A DNA stretch of 64,000 nucleotides, taken from NCBI RefSeq assembly GCF_021606685.1, contig NZ_WKCB01000016.1:24566-88565 (forward strand). Direction: 5' to 3'. The notes beneath the pieces were generated by a model that searched no databases, had not been told where the DNA came from, and worked only from the letters and a program-made list of their open reading frames with translations. Source of the DNA: Pseudomonas syringae (GTDB taxonomy: Bacteria; Pseudomonadota; Gammaproteobacteria; Pseudomonadales; Pseudomonadaceae). Position numbers and translations under genes: made by a program. This document shows, piece by piece, positions 27,613 to 37,532 of the stretch. Numbering within the stretch: the stretch's first letter is position 1; every line of letters begins with the position of its first letter.

Positions 27613-29019
27613 ATGATGGCGGGTTCAACGGTAAGTGGTATCGGTTCGAACATCGATACGCAAGCGATCGTGACATCCTTGGTTAACGCCGAAAAGGTGC
27701 CCAAGCAGACGCAGATCAACACCGCTTCCGCGAAAGCGACCACCACGCTGTCTTCGATCGGTAAGATTCAGGCGGCGCTGGATGCGTTTCGCGGTGCCCT
27801 GGATACCATGACCACCAGTTCCAGCTTCACCGGGTTGAGCGGTTCATCCTCGGATGAAAAAGTCGCCACCATGACGGCCAGCAATACGGCCTCCAACGGC
27901 AGCTTTCGATTAATTGTCAGTCAGCTCGCTCAGGCCTCGAAGTTGTCGTCCAAGAACTTCCCGAGTGGCACGTCGACGGTGGTCAATGCCACTGACAAAC
28001 CGACGACACTGACTATTACCCAGTCCGGCAAGGCCTACGACGTCAGCATTCCCAAGGGTGCGACCCTGCAGCAGGTGCGGGACTCGATCAACACTCAGTT
28101 CGGCACCTCTGGCTTGAGTGCGAACATCCAGACCGACTCCAACGGCTCGCGGTTGATCCTGACCTCGACCACCATGGGTACCGGTTCGGATCTGAAGCTG
28201 TCGGGTAATTCCGGGCTGGATATCGGCTCCACGGTGGTTGATGAGCCCAAGGATGCGTTGTACAGCATCGATGGCGTTGCTTCGGTTTCCAAAACCAACA
28301 GCATTGAAGGCGCCTTGAGCGGCGTGAATATCAAGTTGGTATCGGTATCGGCTTTCAAGGTGGCAGCCAACAACGAGCCGGATGATGAAAGAAACGCCAC
28401 ACTGATTACCGTCAGCACCAACAACACGGCGCTCAAATCCGGCGTAAAGGGGTTTCTGGATACTTACAACGCCTTGATCACCGCGATGAACGCCGAAACC
28501 AAGGTCACCACGAACCTGGACGGTAGCACCACGGCGGCAGCCCTGACCGGCGACTCCACCATGCGCACGCTGCAGGCTGCGATCCGTAATGAGTTCAACG
28601 CGTTGTCCGGTACCGGTACGTTCAAGTCATTGGCGCAATTCGGTGTGGTCACCAACTCGAGCTCGGGTCTGCTGACAATCGACGACAAAAAGTGGGACGC
28701 GGCGGTGAAAACCAACGCAGCTGACATCAACAGCATGTTCAGTGGCACGAATGGCATGCTCGCGCGCATGAAAAGCGCCACCGATGACTACGCAAAGTCC
28801 ACCACCGGCATCCTCGCGACACGCTCCACGTCGTTGTCGGACACCCTCAAGGATCTGACCAAGCAGCAGTCCACGCTCGACGAGCGCATGACCCTGCTCA
28901 CCAGCAGCCTCTCCGCCAAATACAACGCCATGGACACCCTGGTCGCCCAACTGCGCCAGCAGAGCACCAGCGTGATGACCACGCTTAACGCTTTGAACAA
29001 CCCCAAGAGCGATAGCTGA
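27613..29019 (+). CDS. fliD: Flagellar filament cap protein FliD
   Basis: A 468-residue cap protein (HAP2) that helps flagellin fold at the filament tip and acts as an adhesin. N-terminal STVSGIGSNIDTQAIVTSLVNAEKVPKQTQI and the C-terminal coiled coil (TRSTSLSDTLKDLTKQQSTLDERMTLLTSSLSAKYNAMDTLVAQLRQQ) are typical. The start is one of two adjacent ATG codons (27613 or 27616) after ACAGGAGA. Confidence 0.97.
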   Translation: MMAGSTVSGIGSNIDTQAIVTSLVNAEKVPKQTQINTASAKATTTLSSIGKIQAALDAFRGALDTMTTSSSFTGLSGSSSDEKVATMTASNTASNGSFRLIVSQLAQASKLSSKNFPSGTSTVVNATDKPTTLTITQSGKAYDVSIPKGATLQQVRDSINTQFGTSGLSANIQTDSNGSRLILTSTTMGTGSDLKLSGNSGLDIGSTVVDEPKDALYSIDGVASVSKTNSIEGALSGVNIKLVSVSAFKVAANNEPDDERNATLITVSTNNTALKSGVKGFLDTYNALITAMNAETKVTTNLDGSTTAAALTGDSTMRTLQAAIRNEFNALSGTGTFKSLAQFGVVTNSSSGLLTIDDKKWDAAVKTNAADINSMFSGTNGMLARMKSATDDYAKSTTGILATRSTSLSDTLKDLTKQQSTLDERMTLLTSSLSAKYNAMDTLVAQLRQQSTSVMTTLNALNNPKSDS

Positions 29020-29032
29020 TTCGAGCTGACGC

Positions 29033-29067
29033 AAAAAGGCCAGGCAAACTGCCTGGCCTTTTTTTAT
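29033..29067 (+). terminator. Terminator between fliD and fliS
   Basis: AAAAAGGCCAGGCA / TGCCTGGCCTTTTTTT: a 9-bp GC-rich stem extended by A-T pairs, with a long T-run. fliS may therefore need read-through or its own promoter. Confidence 0.88.
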
Positions 29068-29159
29068 CCAAGGACGACTGGCGCTAAAGCTTTTTGCGAA
29101 CCCGTCGACATATTGGTTACTAGAATCCTTTTCGCTGTCGCCTGTCACGAGGTAGAAAC

Positions 29160-29564
29160 ATGAATCCCATGAGAGCCCTTCGCCAATACCAGAAGGTCAA
29201 TTCCCATGCTCAGATCTCCGAAGCCAGCCCACATCGCCTGGTGCAGATGCTGATGGAAGGCGGTTTGGACCGTATGGCCCAGGCCAAGGGCGCGCTGGCG
29301 CGTGGCGACATCGCCGGCAAGGGCCTGATGCTCGGCAAGGCCATCGATATCGTGATCGGCCTGCGTGACGGCCTGGATGCTGAAAAGAGCGATAACCCGG
29401 CTTACGTCCAGCAGTTGGAAAGTCTGTATGCCTACATGACCAACCGTCTGATGGAAGCCAATCTGCACAACGATGCCGACATGATCGACGAAGTCGCCCG
29501 TTTGCTGATTACCGTAAAAGAAGGCTGGGACGCTATCGCCGCGCCACAGGCTGTCACCGAGTAA
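29160..29564 (+). CDS. fliS: Flagellin export chaperone FliS
   Basis: A 134-residue four-helix chaperone that binds the C-terminal helix of flagellin before export. Conserved blocks: YQKVNSHAQISEASPHRLVQMLMEGGLDRM and GLRDGLDAEKSDNPAYVQQLESLYAYMTNRLMEANLHND. GAGGTAG precedes ATG 29160. Followed after 41 bases by the fliT-like gene. Confidence 0.95.
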   Translation: MNPMRALRQYQKVNSHAQISEASPHRLVQMLMEGGLDRMAQAKGALARGDIAGKGLMLGKAIDIVIGLRDGLDAEKSDNPAYVQQLESLYAYMTNRLMEANLHNDADMIDEVARLLITVKEGWDAIAAPQAVTE

Positions 29565-29605
29565 GGCGCAGCAGAGAAGGGCCTGAGGGCCTTGAGGAAG
29601 ATGTC

Positions 29606-29902
29606 ATGAGCCAAGCACTGCAACGCATTGATGAAACCCGTGAGGCGCTGATGGGCGCGCTGGCGGACCGTAACTGGGACGCCATCGGCGAGCTTGACCT
29701 GGGCTGCCGCGAGGTGATCGAGCAGGTGCTCAGTGAAGTGCCGGTGGACGAGGATGCGTTGCGTGAGAAGCTGCAGAGCTTGTTGGCGGTGTATCAGCAA
29801 TTGCTTGAGGTGACGACGGGCGAGCGCCAGGCGATTTTTGAAGAGATGTCGCAGATCAACCAAGCGAAAAATGCGTCAAAGGTTTACCATCTGTTCGGCT
29901 GA
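29606..29902 (+). CDS. fliT: FliT-like flagellar chaperone
   Basis: A 98-residue, all-helical acidic protein. The sequence is weakly conserved, but length, helical content (LQRIDETREALMGALADRNWDAI; LQSLLAVYQQLLEVTTGERQAIFEEM) and position after fliS agree with FliT, the chaperone of FliD; in P. aeruginosa the gene in this position is called fleP or fliS'. GAGGAAG lies upstream of the start. Confidence 0.75.
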   Translation: MSQALQRIDETREALMGALADRNWDAIGELDLGCREVIEQVLSEVPVDEDALREKLQSLLAVYQQLLEVTTGERQAIFEEMSQINQAKNASKVYHLFG

Positions 29903-30072
29903 ATGGGCTCAGTTAATCCGAACGGCGCGTCATATATTTGACTGTGCCAGCATTTTTGACTTAACTAGTGCTGTTTTCAGATTTCAGACGTCTAGTAAGG
30001 TATGAAGTCTTACAGGCGTCTCGATTGCCCTCACTCTGGGGCAGAGCGATTGACTAGGGAAGTTGCTATTGC

Positions 30073-31548
30073 ATGTGGCGTGAAACCAAAATTCTGCTGA
30101 TTGATGACGATAGCGTCCGCCGCCGCGATTTAGCGGTGATTTTGAATTTTCTTGGCGAAGAAAATTTGCCCTGCGGCAGCCATGACTGGCAGCAGGCGGT
30201 CAACTCATTGTCATCGAGCCGTGAAGTCATTTGTGTGCTGATCGGGACGGTAAACGCTCCTGGCGCTGTTTTGGGCTTGTTAAAGACACTGTCTACCTGG
30301 GATGAGTTCCTTCCAGTGTTGCTAATGGGCGATATTTCTTCCGTGGACCTGCCGGAAGACCAGCGCCGCCGCGTGCTTTCGACCCTGGAAATGCCCCCCA
30401 GCTACAGCAAATTGCTCGATTCCCTGCACCGTGCCCAGGTCTACCGCGAGATGTACGACCAGGCCCGCGAGCGCGGTCGCCACCGTGAACCCAACCTGTT
30501 CCGCAGCCTCGTCGGCACCAGCCGTGCGATCCAGCACGTGCGCCAGATGATGCAGCAGGTCGCCGACACCGACGCCAGCGTGCTGATCCTCGGCGAGTCC
30601 GGCACCGGCAAGGAAGTGGTTGCGCGCAACCTGCATTACCATTCCAAGCGTCGCGACGGACCCTTTGTACCAGTCAACTGCGGGGCGATCCCGGCAGAAC
30701 TGCTTGAAAGTGAATTGTTCGGCCATGAGAAGGGCGCCTTTACCGGGGCGATCACCAGCCGTGCCGGGCGTTTTGAGCTGGCCAACGGCGGCACGCTGTT
30801 CCTCGACGAAATCGGCGACATGCCGCTGCCGATGCAGGTCAAACTACTGCGCGTGTTGCAGGAGCGCACCTTCGAGCGCGTGGGCAGCAACAAGACCCAG
30901 AGCGTCGATGTGCGCATCATCGCGGCCACCCACAAGAACCTCGAAAGCATGATCGAGGTCGGCAGCTTCCGCGAAGACCTGTATTACCGCCTCAACGTAT
31001 TCCCGATCGAGATGGCTCCGCTGCGTGAACGCGTTGAAGACATCCCGTTGCTGATGAACGAACTGATCTCGCGCATGGAACACGAAAAGCGCGGCTCCAT
31101 TCGCTTCAACTCCGCCGCCATCATGTCCCTGTGCCGCCACGGCTGGCCGGGCAACGTCCGCGAACTGGCAAACCTCGTGGAGCGCATGGCGATCATGCAC
31201 CCCTACGGTGTGATCGGCGTGGTCGAGCTGCCGAAGAAATTCCGCTACGTCGACGATGAAGACGAGCAGATGGTGGACAGCCTGCGCAGCGACATGGAAG
31301 AGCGGGTCGCCATCAACGGCCATACCCCGGACTTTGGCTCAACCGCCATGCTGCCGCCCGAAGGCCTGGACCTGAAAGACTACCTCGGCAACCTCGAACA
31401 GGGCTTGATTCAACAGGCTTTGGACGACGCCAACGGCATCGTCGCACGTGCCGCCGAGCGCCTGCGTATCCGTCGAACCACCCTGGTGGAGAAGATGCGC
31501 AAGTACGGTATGAGCCGCAAAGAAGGTGATGAACAGGCAGATGATTGA
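30073..31548 (+). CDS. fleQ: Flagellar master regulator FleQ
   Basis: A 491-residue enhancer-binding protein. It activates class II flagellar genes with RpoN and, bound to c-di-GMP, controls exopolysaccharide genes. It has a receiver-like N-terminal domain (1-about 120) without the acidic phosphorylation site of true response regulators, an AAA+ domain with Walker A GESGTGKE (174-181) and the sigma-54 loop GAFTGA (221-226), and a C-terminal Fis-type HTH ([17 protein letters not shown]). It is at the top of the cascade; the sigma-54 promoters of this window are its candidate targets. Confidence 0.97.
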   Translation: MWRETKILLIDDDSVRRRDLAVILNFLGEENLPCGSHDWQQAVNSLSSSREVICVLIGTVNAPGAVLGLLKTLSTWDEFLPVLLMGDISSVDLPEDQRRRVLSTLEMPPSYSKLLDSLHRAQVYREMYDQARERGRHREPNLFRSLVGTSRAIQHVRQMMQQVADTDASVLILGESGTGKEVVARNLHYHSKRRDGPFVPVNCGAIPAELLESELFGHEKGAFTGAITSRAGRFELANGGTLFLDEIGDMPLPMQVKLLRVLQERTFERVGSNKTQSVDVRIIAATHKNLESMIEVGSFREDLYYRLNVFPIEMAPLRERVEDIPLLMNELISRMEHEKRGSIRFNSAAIMSLCRHGWPGNVRELANLVERMAIMHPYGVIGVVELPKKFRYVDDEDEQMVDSLRSDMEERVAINGHTPDFGSTAMLPPEGLDLKDYLGNLEQGLIQQALDDANGIVARAAERLRIRRTTLVEKMRKYGMSRKEGDEQADD

Positions 31549-31562
31549 CGCCTGTTTTTCAA

Positions 31563-31589
31563 GCCGCTGATTTATCAGCGGTTTTTTTT
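31563..31589 (+). terminator. Terminator after fleQ
   Basis: GCCGCTGA - TTTA - TCAGCGGT with eight Ts; it ends one base before the sigma-54 element of fleSR. Confidence 0.9.
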
Positions 31590-31604
31590 CGGCACAAGTA
31601 TTGC
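31590..31604 (+). promoter_or_regulatory. Sigma-54 promoter of fleSR
   Basis: CGGCACAAGTATTGC: GG (31591-31592) and GC (31603-31604) are separated by ten bases, and GGCAC and TTGC are exact. It lies 52 bases before fleS. Confidence 0.8.
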
Positions 31605-31655
31605 TACAGCCCTCGCAACGTTCCGTTTAACTGACGGTCAGCCAAGCGAGAGAGC

Positions 31656-32870
31656 ATGATGCCCCACGCCGCCCAGCAATCTTCCAGCCCTGCTATCCCT
31701 GGGCTCCTTCCGTCCGTAGAGCAGCAAAGCCGTCAGGGTCTTGAACAGGCGTTTTCGCTGTTCAACCAGATGTCGAGCCAACTGACCGATTCCTACAGTC
31801 TGCTGGAGGCTCGGGTTTCCGAGCTTAAAGGCGAGCTGGCGGTGGTCAGTGCGCAGCGCATGGCAGAGTTGGCCGAGAAAGAGCGCTTGGCCAACCGCCT
31901 GCAAAACCTGCTGTCGCTGCTGCCCGGCGGCGTAATCGTCATCGACGAAGAAGGCCGCGTGCGCGAAGCCAACCCCGCCGCCTGCGACATGCTCGGCCTG
32001 CCGCTGGAAGGCGAGCTGTGGCGCCACGTCATCACCCGCTGCTTTGCGCCGCGTGAAGACGACGGCCACGAAATTTCCCTGAAAGACGGCCGTCGGTTGT
32101 CCATCGCCACCCGTTCGCTGGACGCGGAGCCGGGTCAATTGGTGCTGCTCAACGACCTGACTGAAACCCGTCACCTGCAAGACCAGTTGGCGCGCCATGA
32201 GCGTTTGTCGTCGTTAGGGCGGATGGTCGCTTCTTTGGCGCATCAGATCCGCACGCCGCTGTCGGCCGCATTGATCTACGCCAGTCATTTGACTGACGAG
32301 CAATTGCCCGCCGCCACCCACCAGCGTTTTGCCGGGCGGCTCAAAGAGCGGCTGCACGAGTTGGAGCATCAGGTGCGCGACATGCTGGTGTTTGCCCGTG
32401 GCGAGTTGCCGCTGACCGACCGCATCACCCCGGCGGCGCTGATGCAAGCCCTGCAAAGCGCCGCCGCGACCCATGTTCAAGACGTGCAGGTACGCTGGCA
32501 GTGCGACAGTCACTTGGGCGAGCTGCTGTGCAACCGCGACACCCTGGTGGGCGCGCTGCTCAACCTGATCGAAAACGCCACCCAGGCCAGCGGCCCCGGC
32601 GCGCGGCTCAAGGTGCACTTGTATCACCGTGAGCAAACCCTGCGCCTGTGCATCAGCGACAGCGGCAGCGGGATCGAGCCCGCCGTGCTGCAACGCCTGG
32701 GCGAGCCGTTTTTTACCACCAAGACCAACGGCACCGGCCTCGGCCTGACCGTGGTCAAGGCCGTGGCACGCGCCCATCAGGGAGAATTGCAGCTGCATTC
32801 CCGATTGGGGCGTGGCACCTGTGCATTGATGACCTTGCCGCTGTTTTCATGCGCGGCAAGCGCGGAGTAA
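31656..32870 (+). CDS. fleS: Flagellar sensor histidine kinase FleS
   Basis: A 404-residue soluble NtrB-type kinase. It has an N-terminal coiled coil (about 20-85), a PAS domain (about 86-160), HisKA with the phosphorylated His in LAHQIRTPLS (His196) and a HATPase_c domain (NLIENATQAS, GSGIEPAVL, GTGLGLTVV). There is no membrane segment. It phosphorylates FleR, whose gene starts seven bases downstream, for class III genes such as the flgF operon. Confidence 0.96.
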   Translation: MMPHAAQQSSSPAIPGLLPSVEQQSRQGLEQAFSLFNQMSSQLTDSYSLLEARVSELKGELAVVSAQRMAELAEKERLANRLQNLLSLLPGGVIVIDEEGRVREANPAACDMLGLPLEGELWRHVITRCFAPREDDGHEISLKDGRRLSIATRSLDAEPGQLVLLNDLTETRHLQDQLARHERLSSLGRMVASLAHQIRTPLSAALIYASHLTDEQLPAATHQRFAGRLKERLHELEHQVRDMLVFARGELPLTDRITPAALMQALQSAAATHVQDVQVRWQCDSHLGELLCNRDTLVGALLNLIENATQASGPGARLKVHLYHREQTLRLCISDSGSGIEPAVLQRLGEPFFTTKTNGTGLGLTVVKAVARAHQGELQLHSRLGRGTCALMTLPLFSCAASAE

Positions 32871-32877
32871 AAAAGTA

Positions 32878-34254
32878 ATGGCTATCAAGGTTCTGTTGGT
32901 GGAAGACGATCGCGCCCTGCGTGAAGCATTGGCTGACACGCTGCTGTTGGCGGGCCATGACTACCGGGCGGTCGGTTCTGCCGAGGACGCCTTGGAGGCG
33001 GTGGAGCAGGAGGCCTTCAGCCTGGTGGTCAGCGACGTGAACATGCCCGGCATGGACGGCCACCAGTTGCTCGGCCTGCTGCGCGCGCGCCAGCCGCAAC
33101 TGCCGGTATTGCTGATGACCGCCCATGGCGCCGTGGAGCGTGCCGTCGATGCCATGCGCCAGGGCGCAGCGGATTACCTGGTCAAGCCGTTCGAGCCCAA
33201 AGCGCTGATGGAACTGGTGGCGCGCCATGCCCTGGGCGTGGTCCCGGCCAGTGAAGGCGAGGGCCCGATTGCCTTCGAGCCGGCCAGCGCGCAGTTGCTG
33301 GAGTTGGCGGCCCGTGTGGCGCGCAGTGATTCCACCGTGCTGATTTCCGGCGAGTCCGGCACCGGTAAAGAGGTGCTGGCGCGCTATATCCACCAGCAAT
33401 CGACCCGCGCCGAACAGCCGTTCATCGCGATTAACTGCGCGGCGATCCCCGACAACATGCTCGAGGCCACGCTGTTCGGCCACGAAAAAGGCTCGTTCAC
33501 CGGCGCCATTGCGGCCCAGGCGGGCAAGTTCGAACAGGCAGACGGCGGCACTATCCTGCTGGATGAAATCTCGGAAATGCCCCTGGGCCTGCAAGCCAAG
33601 TTGCTGCGGGTGCTGCAGGAGCGCGAAGTGGAGCGCGTCGGCGCACGCAAGCCGATCCAGCTGGATATCCGCGTGGTCGCCACCACCAACCGCGACCTTG
33701 CCGGCGAAGTGGCGGCGGGGCGCTTTCGTGAAGATTTGTTCTACCGGCTGTCGGTGTTCCCGCTGGCCTGGCGCCCATTGCGCGAGCGCCCGGCGGATAT
33801 CATCCCGCTGGCCGAGCGCTTGCTGAACAACCACGTCAAAAAAATGAAGCACGCCCAGGCGCGGCTGTCTGCCGAGGCCCAGGCGTGCCTGATCGCCTAC
33901 CCATGGCCGGGCAACGTGCGCGAATTGGACAACGCGATCCAGCGCGCGCTGATTTTGCAGCAAGGCGGGCTGATCCAGCCCCAGGATTTCTGCCTGGCCA
34001 TGGGTAGCGGCGTCGCGCCACTCCCGACCCTGGCGCCCGCGCCCGTGGTGGCTGAAGCCGAATCTGCCGGTGCTCTGGGCGACGACCTGCGCCGCCGCGA
34101 ATTCCAGATGATCATCGACACCCTGCGTGCCGAACGCGGCCGCCGCAAAGAGGCCGCCGAACGCCTGGGCATCAGCCCGCGCACCCTGCGCTACAAGCTG
34201 GCGCAAATGCGCGATGCCGGGATGGATGTGGAAGCGTATCTGTTCGCCACATAA
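32878..34254 (+). CDS. fleR: Flagellar response regulator FleR
   Basis: A 458-residue NtrC-type regulator with a complete receiver domain (phospho-acceptor Asp53 in VVSDVNMPGMDG), AAA+ domain with Walker A GESGTGKE (158-165), a sigma-54 contact loop GSFTGA (Ser in place of Ala, a common variant), and a Fis-type HTH (AAERLGISPRTLRYKL). It activates class III flagellar operons with RpoN. Confidence 0.96.
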   Translation: MAIKVLLVEDDRALREALADTLLLAGHDYRAVGSAEDALEAVEQEAFSLVVSDVNMPGMDGHQLLGLLRARQPQLPVLLMTAHGAVERAVDAMRQGAADYLVKPFEPKALMELVARHALGVVPASEGEGPIAFEPASAQLLELAARVARSDSTVLISGESGTGKEVLARYIHQQSTRAEQPFIAINCAAIPDNMLEATLFGHEKGSFTGAIAAQAGKFEQADGGTILLDEISEMPLGLQAKLLRVLQEREVERVGARKPIQLDIRVVATTNRDLAGEVAAGRFREDLFYRLSVFPLAWRPLRERPADIIPLAERLLNNHVKKMKHAQARLSAEAQACLIAYPWPGNVRELDNAIQRALILQQGGLIQPQDFCLAMGSGVAPLPTLAPAPVVAEAESAGALGDDLRRREFQMIIDTLRAERGRRKEAAERLGISPRTLRYKLAQMRDAGMDVEAYLFAT

Positions 34255-34308
34255 CCGGTAACAAGGTTGACAAGGTTTGTCGCCTTTTCTTACGAGTTGA
34301 TACAGAGC

Positions 34309-34323
34309 TGGCACCCTTGTTGC
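34309..34323 (+). promoter_or_regulatory. Sigma-54 promoter of fliEFGHIJ
   Basis: TGGCACCCTTGTTGC is an essentially perfect -24/-12 element, with ten bases between GG (34310-34311) and GC (34322-34323). It lies 63 bases before fliE. FleQ is the expected activator. Confidence 0.9.
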
Positions 34324-34385
34324 TACCTCCCTAGTAATTGCGGCGTAGCGTCAAAAAACATGCGGGTTGTCGGAGAGAGAAGTTC

Positions 34386-34715
34386 ATGAGCCAGGGTATT
34401 GAGTTCAATCGGTTGATGTTGGATATGCGCTCCATGCAAATGGATGCCATGGCTCAACCGAAATCCGTCGCGCCAGCGCCGGAATTGGGCCAAAGCAGCT
34501 TCGCCGACATGCTCGGTCAGGCAATCAACAAAGTCAGTGACACCCAGCAAGCCTCCAGCCAGTTGGCCAATGCCTTCGAGATCGGCAAAAGCGGCGTGGA
34601 CCTCACCGATGTGATGGTCGCCTCGCAAAAGGCCTCCGTCTCGTTCCAGGCGCTGACCCAGGTGCGTAACAAGCTGGTTCAAGCCTATCAAGACATCATG
34701 CAGATGCCGGTTTAA
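34386..34715 (+). CDS. fliE: Flagellar hook-basal body protein FliE
   Basis: A 109-residue protein linking the MS ring to the rod. The C-terminal half ([71 protein letters not shown]) is the conserved FliE domain. ATG 34386 with GGAGAGAG upstream is chosen over an upstream in-frame start. First gene of fliEFGHIJ. Confidence 0.96.
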   Translation: MSQGIEFNRLMLDMRSMQMDAMAQPKSVAPAPELGQSSFADMLGQAINKVSDTQQASSQLANAFEIGKSGVDLTDVMVASQKASVSFQALTQVRNKLVQAYQDIMQMPV

Positions 34716-34731
34716 GGACGAGATTTAAGTC

Positions 34732-36510
34732 ATGGCAGAAGCAGTCGTGGACAACGTACCCGCCAAGGCAGACGGCAAGCCGCCGCTGTTTGGCCTGTCG
34801 TTCCTGGAAAACCTCTCGGAAATGACCATGCTGCGTCAGGTGGGCCTGATGGTCGGCCTGGCGGCGAGCGTGGCGATTGGTTTTGCCGTGGTGCTGTGGT
34901 CGCAGCAACCTGATTACCGCCCGCTGTACGGCAGCCTGGCCGGTATGGATTCCAAGCAGATCATGGAAACCCTGGCCGCCGCCGATATCGCCTACACCGT
35001 AGAGCCGAACTCCGGCGCCTTGCTGGTCAAGGCCGATGACGTGGCCCGTGCGCGCATGAAGCTCGCGGCGGCTGGCGTGACGCCGTCCGACAGCAACATC
35101 GGGTTTGAAATCCTCGACAAGGACCAGGGCCTGGGTACCAGCCAGTTCATGGAAGCCACCCGCTACCGTCGTGGCCTCGAAGGCGAACTGGCGCGGACCA
35201 TCTCCAGCCTGAACAACGTCAAGGGTGCCCGCGTGCACCTGGCCATTCCGAAAAGCTCGGTGTTTGTGCGCGACGAGCGCAAGCCAAGTGCCTCGGTACT
35301 GGTCGAGCTGTTCTCCGGCCGCTCCCTGGAGCCTGGCCAGGTGTTGGCGATCGTCAACCTGGTGGCCACCAGCGTGCCTGAGCTGAGCAAATCGCAAATC
35401 ACCGTGGTGGACCAGAAGGGCAACCTGCTGTCCGACATGGCCGAAAACTCCGCGCTGACCCAGGCTGGCAAGCAGTTCGACTACAGCCGTCGCATGGAAA
35501 GCATGCTCACCCAGCGTGTGCACAACATCCTGCAACCGGTACTGGGCAACGACCGCTACAAGGCTGAAGTGTCCGCCGATGTGGACTTCAGCGCCGTCGA
35601 GTCGACCTCCGAGCAGTTCAACCCCGACCAGCCGGCCCTGCGCAGCGAGCAGTCCACCAGCGAACAACGCACCGCCAGCAATGGCCCGCAAGGTGTACCG
35701 GGTGCCCTGAGCAACCAGCCACCGGCCCCGGCGTCGGCGCCGCAAACCACGGGTGGCGCTGCCGCGACCGCAGGTGCGATCGCCGCTGGCCAGCCATTAT
35801 TGGACGCCAACGGTCAGCAGATCATGGACCCGGCCACCGGCCAGCCGATGCTCGCACCGTACCCGGCGGACAAGCGTAACCAGTCCACCAAGAACTTCGA
35901 ACTCGACCGTTCCATCAGCCACACCAAGCAGCAACAGGGCCGCGTCAATCGCCTGTCGGTGTCGGTGGTGGTCGATGACCAGGTCAAGGTCAACGCGGCT
36001 GACGGCGCAGTTACCCGTGCGCCATGGAGCGCCGACGAATTGGCGCGCTTCACCCGCCTGGTGCAGGACGCCGTCGGTTTCGACGCCAGCCGTGGCGACA
36101 GCGTCAGCGTGATCAACATGCCGTTCTCCGCCGAACGTGGCGAAGTGATCGCCGAAGCGGCGTTCTACACGCAGCCGTGGTTCTGGGACATCGTCAAGCA
36201 AGTGCTGGGTGTGTTGTTCATCCTGGTGCTGGTGTTCGGCGTGCTGCGCCCGGTGCTCAACAACATTACCGGCAACGGCAAGAAACAACTCGCGGCCTTT
36301 GGTGGCAGCGACGTCGAGTTGGGTGGCATGGGCGGCCTGGATGGCGAACTGGCCAACGACCGCGTCAGCCTCGGCGGCCCGCAAAGCATCCTGTTGCCAA
36401 GCCCGAGCGAAGGTTACGACGCTCAGTTGAACGCAATCAAAAGTCTGGTGGCAGAAGACCCGGGCCGTGTGGCCCAGGTCGTGAAAGAGTGGATCAACGC
36501 AGATGAGTGA
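34732..36510 (+). CDS. fliF: Flagellar MS-ring protein FliF
   Basis: A 592-residue membrane ring protein. It has an N-terminal membrane segment (about 37-57), two ring-building motifs (LYGSLAGMDSKQIMETLAAADIAY; VKGARVHLAIPKSSVFVRDERKPSASV), a proline-rich disordered loop and a second membrane segment (about 488-506) before the C-terminal FliG-binding tail. Its stop overlaps the fliG start by eight bases. Confidence 0.97.
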   Translation: MAEAVVDNVPAKADGKPPLFGLSFLENLSEMTMLRQVGLMVGLAASVAIGFAVVLWSQQPDYRPLYGSLAGMDSKQIMETLAAADIAYTVEPNSGALLVKADDVARARMKLAAAGVTPSDSNIGFEILDKDQGLGTSQFMEATRYRRGLEGELARTISSLNNVKGARVHLAIPKSSVFVRDERKPSASVLVELFSGRSLEPGQVLAIVNLVATSVPELSKSQITVVDQKGNLLSDMAENSALTQAGKQFDYSRRMESMLTQRVHNILQPVLGNDRYKAEVSADVDFSAVESTSEQFNPDQPALRSEQSTSEQRTASNGPQGVPGALSNQPPAPASAPQTTGGAAATAGAIAAGQPLLDANGQQIMDPATGQPMLAPYPADKRNQSTKNFELDRSISHTKQQQGRVNRLSVSVVVDDQVKVNAADGAVTRAPWSADELARFTRLVQDAVGFDASRGDSVSVINMPFSAERGEVIAEAAFYTQPWFWDIVKQVLGVLFILVLVFGVLRPVLNNITGNGKKQLAAFGGSDVELGGMGGLDGELANDRVSLGGPQSILLPSPSEGYDAQLNAIKSLVAEDPGRVAQVVKEWINADE

Positions 36511-37522
36511 TAATCGAGCCGCTGTTGCCAAGCTCACCAAGGTCGATAAAGCCGCAGTCTTGCTGCTGTCCCTCGGTGAAACCGACGCCGCCCAAGTGCT
36601 GCGCCACATGGGCCCCAAAGAGGTCCAGCGCGTGGGCGTGGCCATGGCGCAGATGCGCAATGTGCACCGTGAGCAGGTCGAGCAGGTGATGAGCGAGTTC
36701 GTCGAGATCGTCGGCGACCAGACCAGCCTGGGCGTCGGCTCCGACAGCTACATCCGCAAGATGCTCACCTCGGCCCTGGGCGAAGACAAGGCCAACGGCC
36801 TGATCGACCGCATCCTGCTGGGTGGCAACACCAGCGGCCTCGACAGCCTCAAGTGGATGGAGCCGCGCGCCGTGGCCGACGTGATCCGCTACGAGCACCC
36901 GCAGATCCAGGCGATCGTGGTGGCCTACCTCGACCCCGACCAGGCCGGTGAAGTGCTCGGCCACTTCGACCATAAAGTGCGCCTGGACATCATCCTGCGC
37001 GTGTCGTCGCTGAACACCGTGCAGCCGGCGGCGCTCAAGGAACTCAACACGATCCTGGAGAAGCAGTTCTCCGGCAACTCGAATGCCTCGCGCACCACCC
37101 TGGGTGGCATCAAGCGCGCGGCCGACATCATGAACTTCCTCGACAGCTCGGTCGAAGGCCAGTTGATGGACTCGATCCGCGAGATCGACGACACCCTGTC
37201 CGGCCAGATCGAAGACCTCATGTTCGTGTTCAACAACCTCTCCGATGTCGACGACCGCGGCATCCAGGCGTTGCTGCGCGAAGTGTCCTCCGACGTGCTG
37301 GTACTGGCACTCAAGGGCTCGGACGAAGGCGTCAAGGAAAAGATCTTCAAGAACATGTCCAAGCGTGCGTCCGAACTGTTGCGCGACGACCTGGAGGCCA
37401 AGGGCCCGGTGCGCGTCAGCGACGTGGAAACCGCACAGAAAGAGATTCTCACCATTGCCCGCCGTATGGCCGAAGCCGGAGAAATCGTTCTCGGCGGGAA
37501 GGGCGGCGAAGAAATGATTTAA
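36503..37522 (+). CDS. fliG: Flagellar motor switch protein FliG
   Basis: A 339-residue switch protein with N, middle and C domains. The EHPQ motif of the middle domain (YEHPQIQAIVVAYL) and the charged torque helix in the C domain (VDDRGIQALLREVSSDVLVLALKG) are clear. It interacts with MotA/MotC stators. Translation is coupled to fliF through an eight-base overlap. Confidence 0.97.
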   Translation: MSDNRAAVAKLTKVDKAAVLLLSLGETDAAQVLRHMGPKEVQRVGVAMAQMRNVHREQVEQVMSEFVEIVGDQTSLGVGSDSYIRKMLTSALGEDKANGLIDRILLGGNTSGLDSLKWMEPRAVADVIRYEHPQIQAIVVAYLDPDQAGEVLGHFDHKVRLDIILRVSSLNTVQPAALKELNTILEKQFSGNSNASRTTLGGIKRAADIMNFLDSSVEGQLMDSIREIDDTLSGQIEDLMFVFNNLSDVDDRGIQALLREVSSDVLVLALKGSDEGVKEKIFKNMSKRASELLRDDLEAKGPVRVSDVETAQKEILTIARRMAEAGEIVLGGKGGEEMI

Positions 37523-37532
37523 GGCGCCATTC

